DNA from: Akkermansia sp. N21116
GTDB taxonomy: Bacteria; Verrucomicrobiota; Verrucomicrobiia; Verrucomicrobiales; Akkermansiaceae
Assembly (NCBI RefSeq): GCF_029854705.2
Contig: NZ_CP139035.1
Location: 186,001-250,000 of the forward strand
Length of the DNA stretch: 64,000 bases
Direction of reading: 5' to 3'
The first letter of the stretch is position 1; every line of letters begins with the position of its first letter. Below the pieces are notes generated by a model. It was not told the DNA's origin. It made no database searches and saw nothing but the letters and a program-made list of their open reading frames with translations. Shown piece after piece: positions 18,832-27,232 of this stretch. Both the position numbers and the translations under genes were made by a program.

Positions 18832-19440
18832 TCAAAGGTTCATGAAGTTTTTGAGCAGCAGCATGCCGAGGCGCTGGCTCTTCTCCGGATGGAATTGGGT
18901 AGCAGTCAAACGTCCGCAGCGAATTGCGGAGGCAAAGGGAATGCCGTATGTCGTTGTCGCGGCAATCAGGTCGTGATCTTCGGGACAAGGATAATAAGAG
19001 TGGACGTAATAGAAATAGGGATTATCTCCCATACCTCGCCACAAAGGATCCCTCTTGTCGCACAGTTGAACACTGTTCCACCCCATGTGAGGAACCTTGA
19101 GCCCCATTTCCGGGAAGCGTACCACCTGTCCTTTGAAGATGCCCAGTCCGGCCACTCCCGGCGTTTCTTCACCGGATTCGAATAAAACCTGATACCCGAT
19201 GCAAATACCGAGGAAAGGCTTGTCCTGCTCAATCCACGTACGAATAGGAGTAACCAGTCCCTGTGCATGGAGTTTCTCCATGCAATCTCCAAAAGCCCCG
19301 ACACCGGGCAGAACCAAGTGGGTCAGTCCCGCCATGTCTTCTTCCGACCGGATCAGGGAACCTTCATAACCTGCAGCCCGGAAGCTATTGCAAACACTTC
19401 TGAGATTGCCCGCTCCATAATCGATAACGCCGAGTTTCAT
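18832..19440 (-). CDS. hisH: Imidazole glycerol phosphate synthase, glutaminase subunit
   Basis: Supplies ammonia to HisF for the fifth step of histidine synthesis. The class I amidotransferase triad is visible: Cys80 in GICIGYQ, His184 and Glu186 in QFHPEKS. The oxyanion-type region and YYVHSYYP match HisH, and the start VIDYGAGNLRSV is typical. hisB lies 11 nt upstream on the same strand, so they form a two-gene operon. hisF, hisA and the other genes are elsewhere. Confidence 0.95.
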   Translation of the reverse strand: MKLGVIDYGAGNLRSVCNSFRAAGYEGSLIRSEEDMAGLTHLVLPGVGAFGDCMEKLHAQGLVTPIRTWIEQDKPFLGICIGYQVLFESGEETPGVAGLGIFKGQVVRFPEMGLKVPHMGWNSVQLCDKRDPLWRGMGDNPYFYYVHSYYPCPEDHDLIAATTTYGIPFASAIRCGRLTATQFHPEKSQRLGMLLLKNFMNL

Positions 19441-19451
19441 AGAAGGATTCT

Positions 19452-20042
19452 TTACAAGGTTCCCTTGGTGGACGGAACAAGATCGCGCGTCCTAGGATCG
19501 ACGGACACGGCTTCCCGCAAGGCACGGGCAATGCCCTTGAAGACGGATTCCGCAATGTGGTGTCCATCCCTGCCGTAAAACACTTCGACATGCAGATTGC
19601 AGCGAAGGTTATTGGCGAATGCTCTGCAAAATTCTTCACACAGCGTCAACGGAAAGTTAGGGGCATCCGGAAGACCTGTTTCGGGGATGCGGAAGGAAAG
19701 GTAAGGACGGTTGCTCAAATCGATCACGACGCGGCAAAGAGTTTCGTCCATGGGTATGTAGGCACATCCATAACGGACAATACCCTTCTTATCACCCAGA
19801 GCCGTGCGAATACAGTCGCCGAGGACAATCGCTACATCCTCGACGGTATGGTGCGCATCGACATCCAAATCTCCCCGGGCATCGATCTTGAGATCCATCA
19901 ATGAATGGCGAGCCACTAGATTGAGCATGTGATCAAAAAAGGCGTGTCCCGTAGCAATGGCCCCGCATCCGGTTCCATCAAGATTCACTTCCAGGGCAAT
20001 ATCGGTTTCTCCCGTCGTCCTTTTGCGTGCGTCCTGTCTCAT
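19452..20042 (-). CDS. hisB: Imidazoleglycerol-phosphate dehydratase (monofunctional HisB)
   Basis: Removes water from imidazoleglycerol phosphate to give imidazoleacetol phosphate. The two histidine-rich manganese motifs are present: DVDAHHTVEDVAIVLG and the later DGHHIAESVFKG, with HMLNLVARHS between. At 196 residues it has only the dehydratase domain, without the N-terminal HAD phosphatase found in enterobacterial HisB, so histidinol phosphatase must be separate; the PHP protein at 3842-4681 is a candidate. First gene of a hisB-hisH operon; no his leader peptide was found upstream. Confidence 0.95.
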   Translation of the reverse strand: MRQDARKRTTGETDIALEVNLDGTGCGAIATGHAFFDHMLNLVARHSLMDLKIDARGDLDVDAHHTVEDVAIVLGDCIRTALGDKKGIVRYGCAYIPMDETLCRVVIDLSNRPYLSFRIPETGLPDAPNFPLTLCEEFCRAFANNLRCNLHVEVFYGRDGHHIAESVFKGIARALREAVSVDPRTRDLVPSTKGTL

Positions 20043-20085
20043 GAGGGTTTCTTATACCATATTCTTCTCCAATAAAAGCGGAAAC

Positions 20086-20119
20086 GGACATATCCCCCGG
20101 GAATCCGGGAAATATGTCC
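20086..20119 (-). terminator. Probable terminator between a coiled-coil protein gene and hisB
   Basis: The arms GGACATAT (20086-20093) and ATATGTCC (20112-20119) enclose a second stem CCCGG/CCGGG (20096-20109). Read on the minus strand the hairpin is followed by GTTTCCGCTTTTATT, a weak T-rich tail. It lies 42 nt past the stop of the upstream coiled-coil gene and 43 nt before the hisB start. Confidence 0.5.
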
Positions 20120-20161
20120 ATGAAATGAAAGGCGGAAAGTTTCCGCAAGAGCTTTGACGGA

Positions 20162-21469
20162 TCAATCCTTCTTGGCATCATCAGCCTTGGCAGGAGCAGG
20201 TTCTTCCCCTTTCTTGCCATCTTTCTTGTTCTTGAACTGCTCTTCAAGTTGTTTAAGCTGACTGCTCTTTTTACGGCGTTCTTCAATTTGTTTGCGGCGT
20301 TCTTCAAGCCTCTTCTTGGCTTCGGCTTCGCGGGCGGCACGAGCGTCGTCGCGTTCTTTCTGCTTGCCGGCAACAATAACATCTTCAAGAGCTTCAATGT
20401 ATTCCTTATCCACACGAGTACTGCGGATGATGGAAAGCTGTTCACTAGCCTCGGTAAACTGCTTGTTATCGACGTTTTCCCAGGCAGCCTTGAAAGCATC
20501 CGTAGCCTTGCCGGCTTCCGGCATGGTTTCAGCCAAATCCATTCCAAGAGAGTCGGCATCGGCCGTCGCTACGCGAAGCAAATCTTCCAGAGAAGGAAGA
20601 TAAGTCGGTACCGGTTTGAACCAGCGGATGCGTTTTTCACGAAGCTTAGTGGCAAACTCCATGTACTTCTTCTTGTTTTCCGCATCTTTGGCGCGTTTGA
20701 GGGATCTCTTCTTCTGGTAGGCTTCTTTCTGTTCCGTAGTCAGAGTTCTGGCCTTTGCATCCTGTGCACGTTCCTTTTTATCTTCGGCATCCTTGCGGGC
20801 TTCACCTTCCTTGATCATCTTGGCCAGATTCACCTTCATTTGCTTGGCAATCTGGGCAGCTACCGGATAAGCTTCCACAAAAGCCTTCGATCCGGCATAC
20901 TTCTGCTTCAGGTTGTCAAAAACCTGCATAGCGGCATAGGGATCCTGAGCCTTGACATGAGCCTTCATAGAATCCAGGAGACGATTGGCCTCGATGTCGT
21001 AACGGAATCGGAGCATTTCCTCCTCAGTCGGTTCGTTGGCCTTGGCTTCGGCTGCCGCCTTGGCTGCAGCTTCTTCATTCTTCTTGAGAATATCTCCCAG
21101 TTTGCTTTGCAACGCCTTGGCTTCTTCTAATTTCTTAGACTTGGGGTATTTTTCGACAAACTTGTCCAAGGCTTCCTTGCCTTCCTTGACGACATCGGGA
21201 GTCAAGGAGTCCGGCTGGTCATAACGGCGTTCAAGCTTACTCAGTTCAAGCTCGTCAGGCGTACTTTTGATAATTTCCTTGATCTGATCACGGGCCACCG
21301 TCTTGGTATCCTTGATGGTTTTACTAATGGGGACCACAAATGATACTTCCTTGGGTGTTTCCAATTCAATGGTACAATCCTTGTAAACAGTACCGTCCAC
21401 CATGTGGATTTCATCGGCAAAAACCAGAGGTGTCGCAAGGAGAAGTGTTGGCAGGACGAAACGTTTCAT
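20162..21469 (-). CDS. Secreted coiled-coil protein of unknown function
   Basis: The ATG at 21469 starts a signal peptide (KRFVLPTLLLATPLVFA); 57 nt of upstream open frame lack family character. A short beta domain (EIHMVDGTVYKDCTIE) follows, then a long, highly charged helical region from about residue 75 to the end, including alternating A/K/E tracts and a C-terminal R/K/E-rich coiled coil, ending in a low-complexity KADDAKKD-like tail. TPR-like character is possible near 110-230. The N-terminal domain resembles that of the 4638-5606 protein. No function recognised. Confidence 0.7.
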   Translation of the reverse strand: MKRFVLPTLLLATPLVFADEIHMVDGTVYKDCTIELETPKEVSFVVPISKTIKDTKTVARDQIKEIIKSTPDELELSKLERRYDQPDSLTPDVVKEGKEALDKFVEKYPKSKKLEEAKALQSKLGDILKKNEEAAAKAAAEAKANEPTEEEMLRFRYDIEANRLLDSMKAHVKAQDPYAAMQVFDNLKQKYAGSKAFVEAYPVAAQIAKQMKVNLAKMIKEGEARKDAEDKKERAQDAKARTLTTEQKEAYQKKRSLKRAKDAENKKKYMEFATKLREKRIRWFKPVPTYLPSLEDLLRVATADADSLGMDLAETMPEAGKATDAFKAAWENVDNKQFTEASEQLSIIRSTRVDKEYIEALEDVIVAGKQKERDDARAAREAEAKKRLEERRKQIEERRKKSSQLKQLEEQFKNKKDGKKGEEPAPAKADDAKKD

Positions 21470-21540
21470 AGCGTAGATGATAATTTTGGTAGTTTGTGAT
21501 AGACTACTATACAAAAAAACCGTCATGACGCCACAAGAAA

Positions 21541-21572
21541 AAGCCTGGAACTGTAAAAACAGTCCCAGGCTT
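21541..21572 (-). terminator. Rho-independent terminator after rplY
   Basis: A 14-bp stem with one mismatch (21541-21554 with 21559-21572) and an AAAA loop lies 22 nt past the rplY stop. On the minus strand the stem ends in CTTTTTCTTG, giving the T-tract. It separates rplY from the downstream coiled-coil gene. Confidence 0.85.
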
Positions 21573-21594
21573 GTAAAATTGGAATATTTCCGAT

Positions 21595-22191
21595 TTATTC
21601 GGCGGCCGGAGCCGGAGTTTCTTCTTCCTCACTACCGGCAGGAGCTTCCACAACGGCAACAGGGGTATCACCATGAACGGGAGTAGTCACACCCTTAGGC
21701 AGTTTGACATCGGCAAGACGGAGAACCCCGCCAAGAGCCAGGGAAGTCACGTCTACTTCGATCACTTCGGGCAAATCCTTCACTTTACAGTGGATGTGCA
21801 ATTCGTGCATCGTTTGGTCGAGAAGGCCACCTTGGGCAGCTCCGGCAGCTTCGCCGACAAGGACGATCGGAACAACGGAATTGATGTCCGTATTATCATT
21901 CACGGCAAGGAAGTCGATGTGCATGTCTTCGCCGGTAAGAGCGTTGTGCTGAACTTCCTGCAGAAGAGAGAGCTTGGATGTACCGTCAATCTGAAGGTCA
22001 ACCAGGAAATGGGCGGAAGAAGCTTCGGAAAGCATCTGGGCAAATTCGCGGGCATTCACCTGAATATTGACATTGTCGCATCCGACACCGTACACCACGG
22101 CCGGGACAAGACCGGACTTGCGAAGTTGGTTCAGCTTGCCGGAACCGATGGTAGTGCGCGTTTCGGCTTTGAGAGTATGAGTCGTAGCCAT
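21595..22191 (-). CDS. rplY: 50S ribosomal protein bL25, long CTC form
   Basis: Binds 5S rRNA. The N-terminal L25 domain (TLKAETRTTIGSGKLNQLRKSG, read in part, then PAVVYG) is followed by the C-terminal beta domain of the CTC/TL5 type, about residues 95-180, and an acidic alanine/proline tail. The 198-residue length matches the two-domain CTC class rather than the 94-residue E. coli form. prs lies upstream on the same strand, a common gene pair, with a 129-nt gap that contains a strong hairpin. Confidence 0.93.
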   Translation of the reverse strand: MATTHTLKAETRTTIGSGKLNQLRKSGLVPAVVYGVGCDNVNIQVNAREFAQMLSEASSAHFLVDLQIDGTSKLSLLQEVQHNALTGEDMHIDFLAVNDNTDINSVVPIVLVGEAAGAAQGGLLDQTMHELHIHCKVKDLPEVIEVDVTSLALGGVLRLADVKLPKGVTTPVHGDTPVAVVEAPAGSEEEETPAPAAE

Positions 22192-22241
22192 GTTATTATA
22201 AGATCGATCGTTGGAGTTAAGTTGTTTTCGACGTCAGGTTC

Positions 22242-22312
22242 GGTGCAGAATTCCGCCGATTAAATGATCCGCGCCCGCAGTTGGGACCGGGCCGGGGGCA
22301 GGAATCTGCACC
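22242..22312 (-). promoter_or_regulatory. Stem-loop in the rplY leader
   Basis: Arms 22242-22254 and 22301-22312 pair over 12 bp with one bulged base, enclosing a GC-rich 46-nt region able to form further stems. It fills most of the gap between the prs stop and the rplY start, 51 nt before the latter. No T-tract follows on the minus strand. It could be an RNA mimic of the 5S rRNA target for autoregulation, or an mRNA processing site; this is inference. Confidence 0.35.
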
Positions 22313-22320
22313 AGATTCGA

Positions 22321-23253
22321 TTAAAAGTCAAACAAAGATGATACAGATTCTCCGTCATGAATGCGTCTGACAGCCTGAGCGAGCAGATTGCCAACGCTGA
22401 CAGTGTCCACCTTATCCCCTTTGGCTTGAGGTACGGTGTCGGTTGTCAGCAGGCGTTCGATTTCGGAATTGGCAAGGCGTTCGCGAGCCATATCTCCAAG
22501 CACGCCGTGCGTCACACAGGCGAAAACGCGCTGGGCACCGTGTTCCTTGAGAATCTTGGCGGCGGCACAAAGAGTCCCGGCCGTTTCAGTCATGTCATCC
22601 ACCAGCAGGACATTGCGGCCGGCAACATCGCCAATGACGTTCATCGCTTCCACTTGCGTTGCATTGACGCGGTTTTTAGCCACAATGGCGAGGGGAGCAC
22701 CCAGAGCCATAGCATAGCTTCGGGCAGTCTTGACGCCTCCTACGTCGGGAGAGACTACGACGAGATTCTGCATATCCTGCATGAAGTGTTCGCGCAAGTG
22801 TTTGATCAAGACGGGCTTGGCATACAGATGATCGACGGGGATATCGAAAAACCCTTGAATCTGGGCAGCATGTAAATCCATCGTCAATACACGGTCTACG
22901 CCTGATGCCGTCAGCAGGTTCGCCACCAACTTGGCTGTAATGGGAACGCGGGGCTGATCCTTGCGATCCTGGCGAGCATAGCCAAAAAACGGAATAACGG
23001 CCGTAATGCGACCGGCGCTAGCCCGACGAGCGGCATCAACCATGACGCAAAGTTCCATGAGGTTATGGTTGGTCTTCGGAGGGCAGGTCGGCTGGATCAG
23101 GAAGACGTCCTTCCCGCGAATGTTTTCGTTGATTTTAACCCAGCTTTCGCCATCGGGAAACGTATTGACCGTCACATCGGTCAACGGTGTCCCAGCATGC
23201 TGCGCAATGCTCTCGGAAAGTTCCCTGTGTGCAGTACCACTGATAATTTTCAT
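22321..23253 (-). CDS. prs: Ribose-phosphate pyrophosphokinase
   Basis: Makes PRPP from ribose 5-phosphate and ATP for nucleotide, histidine and tryptophan synthesis. Motifs: FPDGESWVKINENIRGKDVFL, PFFGYARQDRKDQPR, the PRPP synthetase signature TMDLHAAQIQGFFDIP, the flexible loop and the PRPP-binding VLLVDDMTETAGTL. The 310-residue length is normal. The first residues KIISGTAHRELSESIA match class I enzymes. It sits upstream of rplY on the same strand. Confidence 0.96.
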   Translation of the reverse strand: MKIISGTAHRELSESIAQHAGTPLTDVTVNTFPDGESWVKINENIRGKDVFLIQPTCPPKTNHNLMELCVMVDAARRASAGRITAVIPFFGYARQDRKDQPRVPITAKLVANLLTASGVDRVLTMDLHAAQIQGFFDIPVDHLYAKPVLIKHLREHFMQDMQNLVVVSPDVGGVKTARSYAMALGAPLAIVAKNRVNATQVEAMNVIGDVAGRNVLLVDDMTETAGTLCAAAKILKEHGAQRVFACVTHGVLGDMARERLANSEIERLLTTDTVPQAKGDKVDTVSVGNLLAQAVRRIHDGESVSSLFDF

Positions 23254-23358
23254 ATAAGGATAAGTTGGAAGGCGCGGCTATTTTTGACACAGTTTTTCCA
23301 GTTCGCAATCCTTATTTGCAAAAGAGGGATTTTTCGGATAGATATACAGGCAAACGCC

Positions 23359-23682
23359 ATGAACAGGAATATCCATCCATCAACGATCAAGTCTCACCTG
23401 GTTCCGGCGATTTTCGTCAGCCTCTTCCTTTTTCCAACGGCCTTTTTCGCCATCCGGGAAGCGAAAAAATGCAACGAAGCCCTTGCCGATAATAACTGGG
23501 AGGCTGCGCAAAAATATTCGCGCAATGCCCGGAACTGGATCCTGATATCCGCCATTCTGGGAATTGCAATCCTGGGCGTCCTGGCATGGGTGGTTTACAT
23601 GCTTTGGCCTCATTTCGTCCAGCTCTGGGACAATATCCGTTTCATCATGTCTGACGATTACCCCGTCTATTATACAGAATAG
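23359..23682 (+). CDS. Small CD225/dispanin-like membrane protein
   Basis: A 107-residue protein with the dispanin pattern: an N-terminal hydrophobic segment (SHLVPAIFVSLFLFPTAFFAI), a basic loop with REAKKCNEALADNNWEAAQKYS, an ARNWILIS motif and a second membrane helix. The alanine-rich AKxxN...GDxxxA-type loop and the two-helix layout are those of bacterial CD225 members, which are widespread but mostly uncharacterised. ATG 23359 is the only start that puts the first helix near the N terminus. Divergent from prs with 105 nt between; followed tail-to-tail by a hydrolase after 5 nt. Confidence 0.7.
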   Translation: MNRNIHPSTIKSHLVPAIFVSLFLFPTAFFAIREAKKCNEALADNNWEAAQKYSRNARNWILISAILGIAILGVLAWVVYMLWPHFVQLWDNIRFIMSDDYPVYYTE

Positions 23683-23687
23683 GCAGC

Positions 23688-24452
23688 CTAGCCCACGAAC
23701 CTGAGAAAACGTCGGACATGCCCCAGATAACTTTCCGAGTTCATCTGAAAGACATTGTTATGCCCTCCTCTGGCAGAAAACATGATCACCCTCTCGGAGC
23801 GTCCCTCGAACAATTGATGAAGAGCCGTGCAATGCCGAAAAGGTACTAAAGTATCTCGCAATCCATGAATCAGCAAGACAGGATTGTGATAATCCTTTAC
23901 CTTCTCCGGGTAATTGAAAAAATCATCAAGTCCCTGCTTTTCGTTGTTCGTCAGCGGCCAGCGTTTGGCAATGAAGTCCGACAAGCAACTATAGGCGCTT
24001 TCAAGGATCACCCCGGAGACTCCCGGACAACAGGAGATACTCTGAATGGCCGAGAATCCACCCAGAGATCGGCCAAAAACGACAATTTTCCCGTTTCCTT
24101 CCTGCGCCACGGCCTCCATCACCTTCCCGGCATCGCTGAGCACATTGACAATATTCAACCTGCCGGTCGACATCCCGTAGCCGCGATACTCGGCAATGAA
24201 ACAATTCCAGCTACCGGCTCTGGTAATCTCTTCGACTAATTCGGATTCAGCATAACTTTCGGCACATTCCCCGTTCCCGTAAAATATAACGACAGCTCTC
24301 TTTACTCCGGGGTAACAGATATATTTACAGTGCAATGTACAGGTGTCATCCACCCGAACCGGGTAGGAATTCTCCATTTCATATGTCACCGGGAAGAAAA
24401 TTTTTCCATTAAGATCTTCATTGTCAAGCAATGATTTCATATCGTCATTCAT
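23688..24452 (-). CDS. Alpha/beta hydrolase
   Basis: A serine hydrolase of unknown substrate. The oxyanion segment VVIFYGNGECAE, the nucleophile elbow GRSLGG, the acid residue in HGLRDTLVP and the histidine in ARGGHNN fit the catalytic Ser-Asp-His order of the fold. AEYRGYGMSTG is the usual pre-elbow strand of BEM46/YfhR-like hydrolases. No signal peptide. The second hydrolase gene lies 18 nt upstream on the same strand, suggesting an operon of two unrelated alpha/beta hydrolases. Confidence 0.8.
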   Translation of the reverse strand: MNDDMKSLLDNEDLNGKIFFPVTYEMENSYPVRVDDTCTLHCKYICYPGVKRAVVIFYGNGECAESYAESELVEEITRAGSWNCFIAEYRGYGMSTGRLNIVNVLSDAGKVMEAVAQEGNGKIVVFGRSLGGFSAIQSISCCPGVSGVILESAYSCLSDFIAKRWPLTNNEKQGLDDFFNYPEKVKDYHNPVLLIHGLRDTLVPFRHCTALHQLFEGRSERVIMFSARGGHNNVFQMNSESYLGHVRRFLRFVG

Positions 24453-24470
24453 CTCTTGTCCTCCTTTTAT

Positions 24471-25145
24471 TCAATCTTCTTCGTTCACCTGCCGAGTACC
24501 GGACATCACTCTTGCCGCCAGCATTTCCACCGGGCTGGCATCGCCTACAGGAGACTCATCCATCATACTTGCGGGATCCCGGTGGGAATACAACAACCCG
24601 CGGCCGGGTACGCAAATGGTACCGTCATAGGCCAAGTTGACATCGGCCTCCTCGCATTCCCCCCATCTCCCACCTATACGGGGAACGATATCCAGCCATC
24701 CTCCTCCTCGGGATAAATACGTATTAATCCACAATCCGACACCCTGCGCCCGATCCGATGTCTGGCGACGACTCACCGCATCAATGGTCAGCACGTCCAG
24801 CCGGCATGCATCATGTTGTAAAAGCCGGGCTACCTGCATGGAAGCGCTCCCTCCGTAGCTATGGCCAATCAGGACAAGGTGCGTTTCAGGAAAACGATCC
24901 AGCAGCCGTTCCAGATCAAAGGCAATGCGATCGCATCTGTCACCAGCCAGCCCCCAGCCATCTCCATCCCAGTGGTAATATCCGGAAACCCAGCTTCCGG
25001 GGACATCAAAGCCGTCAAATCGTCGCCACAATCCATGCATAATCCCCAGCCATTTGTCGCCAAACCCGCCAATGAACACAACACCGTAGTCAGGACGTTG
25101 CATGCCGTCACTGAGAGGAATCGGATTCTGGTCATAAATTTTCAT
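24471..25145 (-). CDS. Lipase-like alpha/beta hydrolase of unknown substrate
   Basis: The nucleophile elbow GHSYGG is preceded by the strand THLVLI, and an early VVFIGGFGDKWLGIMHGLW region resembles the oxyanion part of lipase-like proteins. A histidine candidate for the triad (YSHRDP) lies near residue 195. No signal peptide. ATG 25145 gives 224 residues; an upstream ATG at 25199 would overlap the region in front of the divergent gene. Only 18 nt separate it from the next hydrolase. Substrate unknown. Confidence 0.65.
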   Translation of the reverse strand: MKIYDQNPIPLSDGMQRPDYGVVFIGGFGDKWLGIMHGLWRRFDGFDVPGSWVSGYYHWDGDGWGLAGDRCDRIAFDLERLLDRFPETHLVLIGHSYGGSASMQVARLLQHDACRLDVLTIDAVSRRQTSDRAQGVGLWINTYLSRGGGWLDIVPRIGGRWGECEEADVNLAYDGTICVPGRGLLYSHRDPASMMDESPVGDASPVEMLAARVMSGTRQVNEED

Positions 25146-25242
25146 TGCCACTCTTTTTATATCAGGGTGAATGTCAGGAATCCACAACGATTTGCGCACA
25201 TCATGCTTGACCTATACGCAAAGAACGCGCCATGGTAACAGC

Positions 25243-25827
25243 ATGCAAATCATCGTGCACCAATGGGCTTTCCCCGGTTCGTTTGAACGCCTCGCCGAAC
25301 TTCCCCGCCAAGAAATCGTCAACGACTGGTTCGGTTTTGACGTTGATCCCTCCGCTCAATACTGCTTTGCCACAGACGGAACCGACCTGTGGTTCCTCGC
25401 CTCCCGAGAAACACCCTGCACCGTCCATCCCGAATCCGGGCCGGGCCAATTCCAGGAAGAGCTCTGGAAATACGATGTTGCCGAATGGTTCATGGCTGCC
25501 GATGATAGCACCAATTATTGGGAGTTCAACCTCGCCCCCAATGGAGCATGGTGGGCCTGCGCCTTCTCCGACGTCCGCACGAAAAACGACAATATCCCTG
25601 CTCCTCAAGGAATAGAGACCCTCTACACCGGAGAAGACGGAGCCTGGACAACCATGGCTAAAATCCCTCTTGCATCGTTGACCGGCGTTGACATCCGCCA
25701 TTGCAAACTGGCAGCCGCCTTCATCCTCAACAGTCCGGAACAACTCTTCCTGACAACTACGGACGACCTCAATGGCGAACCGGACTTCCACCGTCCCGAA
25801 AATTTCACTGCGCCTGTTCTCAAATAA
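25243..25827 (+). CDS. DOMON/CBM9-like beta-sandwich protein, cytosolic
   Basis: A 194-residue protein with the layout of family 9-like carbohydrate-binding or DOMON domains: FATDGTDLWFLASRE early, then a characteristic ELWKYDVAEWFMA segment, YWEFNLAPNGAWW and a late KLAAAFIL. No signal peptide, which is unusual for a polysaccharide-binding module. Its stop lies 19 nt before the glcD start. Divergent from the hydrolase pair; about 100 nt between the starts. A specific ligand cannot be read from sequence. Confidence 0.6.
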   Translation: MQIIVHQWAFPGSFERLAELPRQEIVNDWFGFDVDPSAQYCFATDGTDLWFLASRETPCTVHPESGPGQFQEELWKYDVAEWFMAADDSTNYWEFNLAPNGAWWACAFSDVRTKNDNIPAPQGIETLYTGEDGAWTTMAKIPLASLTGVDIRHCKLAAAFILNSPEQLFLTTTDDLNGEPDFHRPENFTAPVLK

Positions 25828-25846
25828 TCCACTCCGCCCCGGAAAC

Positions 25847-27223
25847 ATGAGCTGGATTGACGAACTCCGATCCTTGCTCGGCAACGCCGTCGTCCTCACC
25901 GACGATGATGCCCGGCAAGCCCGATCCGGAGACAAATGGTACGCTTCCCGCATGCCGGATGCAGTCGTCCTGCCCGGTAGTACGCAGGAAGTCTCTTCCA
26001 TTATGCAAATCGCATCGGCGGCCTCCATTCCCGTAACAGCTCGGGGGGGAGGCGTCGGTTACGTTGGAGGATGCGTTCCCATACGAGGAGGCATCCTCCT
26101 TTCCATGGAACGCATGAACCGTATTCTGGAACTTAATCCGGAAGATGGGGTCGCCGTTGTCCAGCCCAACGTCATCACAGCCGACCTCCAGAACCAGGCC
26201 GATGTAGCCGGGTGGTTCTATCCTCCCGACCCTGCATCACGGAAAGAATGCACAATCGGCGGCAACATCGCAACAAACGCCGGTGGCCCCAGATGTCTCA
26301 AATACGGCGTCACACGTGCCTATGTCCTCGGCCTTACCGTCGTCCTCGCTAATGGGGAGATCATCCGGTGCGGAGGCCGAACGCACAAGAACAAGTCAGG
26401 CTTCGATCTTACCTCCCTGTTCATCGGTTCGGAGGGAATGCTCGGCATCATCACGGAAGCCACCCTGCGCCTCATTCCCCATCCTCAGGCACGCATGGCA
26501 TTAAGCGTCAGCTTCGATTCCTTCCCCACGGCCGCACGAGCCGTCCAGGATATTCTCAATGCCGGTCACCTGCCATCCGCTCTGGAAATTACGGACAGCT
26601 TCACCCTCAACGCCGCACGAGAGTACCTCCGTTCCGACGCCCTGCCCTCCGCAGCCCGGGGACATCTTATTGTAGAAATCGACGGACGGCAAGCCGGACT
26701 CGAACAGGAACTCCGTGAAATCCGGCAACTCGTCCACAATCTCGGCGCCATCAAAATCGACCAAGCCATTTCGGAAGAAGCCGTTGAAAACATCTGGCAG
26801 CTGCGCAGGGAATTCTCTTACAGTCTGAAAGCTACCGGAATGACGAAACTCAATGAAGACATTGTCATCCCGCGTTCCCGCCTCGTCGAATTGGTCGAAT
26901 TCTGCCAAAGCCTTCAACGGGAAACCGGTATGCAAATAGCTTGTTTCGGCCACTCCGGCGACGGCAACATCCACACCAATATCATGGTGGAAAACTACAA
27001 AGAACCCGAACAAAAAAAACAGGCGGATTCCTGCGTCGACCGCCTTTTCCAATGGGTGCTTGCCCATGAAGGTACCATTACAGGGGAACATGGCATTGGA
27101 TTGGCCAAAGCCAAATGGTTTCCGGAAGCAGTCGGTTCCCCGGTCTTTGAACTCCATAGCCGACTAAAACGCGCTCTCGATCCTCAAAATATTCTCAATC
27201 CGGGAAAGATGGGATTGCCTTGA
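25847..27223 (+). CDS. glcD: FAD-linked oxidase, glycolate oxidase subunit GlcD-like
   Basis: FAD-binding PCMH-type oxidoreductase for 2-hydroxy acids such as glycolate or D-lactate. The FAD region has VVLPGSTQEVSSIMQ, ARGGGVGYVGG, PPDPASRKECTIGGNIATNAGG (read in part) and GSEGMLGIITEATLRL; the C-terminal half has FGHSGDGNIHTNI and the terminal HGIGLAKA...LDPQNILNPGKM. Without GlcE/GlcF in the neighbourhood the electron acceptor is unclear. ATG 25847 is chosen because it follows the upstream stop with the usual start MSWIDELRS. The lepB gene starts 10 nt downstream. Confidence 0.88.
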   Translation: MSWIDELRSLLGNAVVLTDDDARQARSGDKWYASRMPDAVVLPGSTQEVSSIMQIASAASIPVTARGGGVGYVGGCVPIRGGILLSMERMNRILELNPEDGVAVVQPNVITADLQNQADVAGWFYPPDPASRKECTIGGNIATNAGGPRCLKYGVTRAYVLGLTVVLANGEIIRCGGRTHKNKSGFDLTSLFIGSEGMLGIITEATLRLIPHPQARMALSVSFDSFPTAARAVQDILNAGHLPSALEITDSFTLNAAREYLRSDALPSAARGHLIVEIDGRQAGLEQELREIRQLVHNLGAIKIDQAISEEAVENIWQLRREFSYSLKATGMTKLNEDIVIPRSRLVELVEFCQSLQRETGMQIACFGHSGDGNIHTNIMVENYKEPEQKKQADSCVDRLFQWVLAHEGTITGEHGIGLAKAKWFPEAVGSPVFELHSRLKRALDPQNILNPGKMGLP

Positions 27224-27232
27224 CGGAAATTT

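Noticed and set aside
20043-20161. A histidine leader peptide before hisB
   Set aside because: No short frame rich in histidine codons was found; the region holds a terminator-like hairpin instead.
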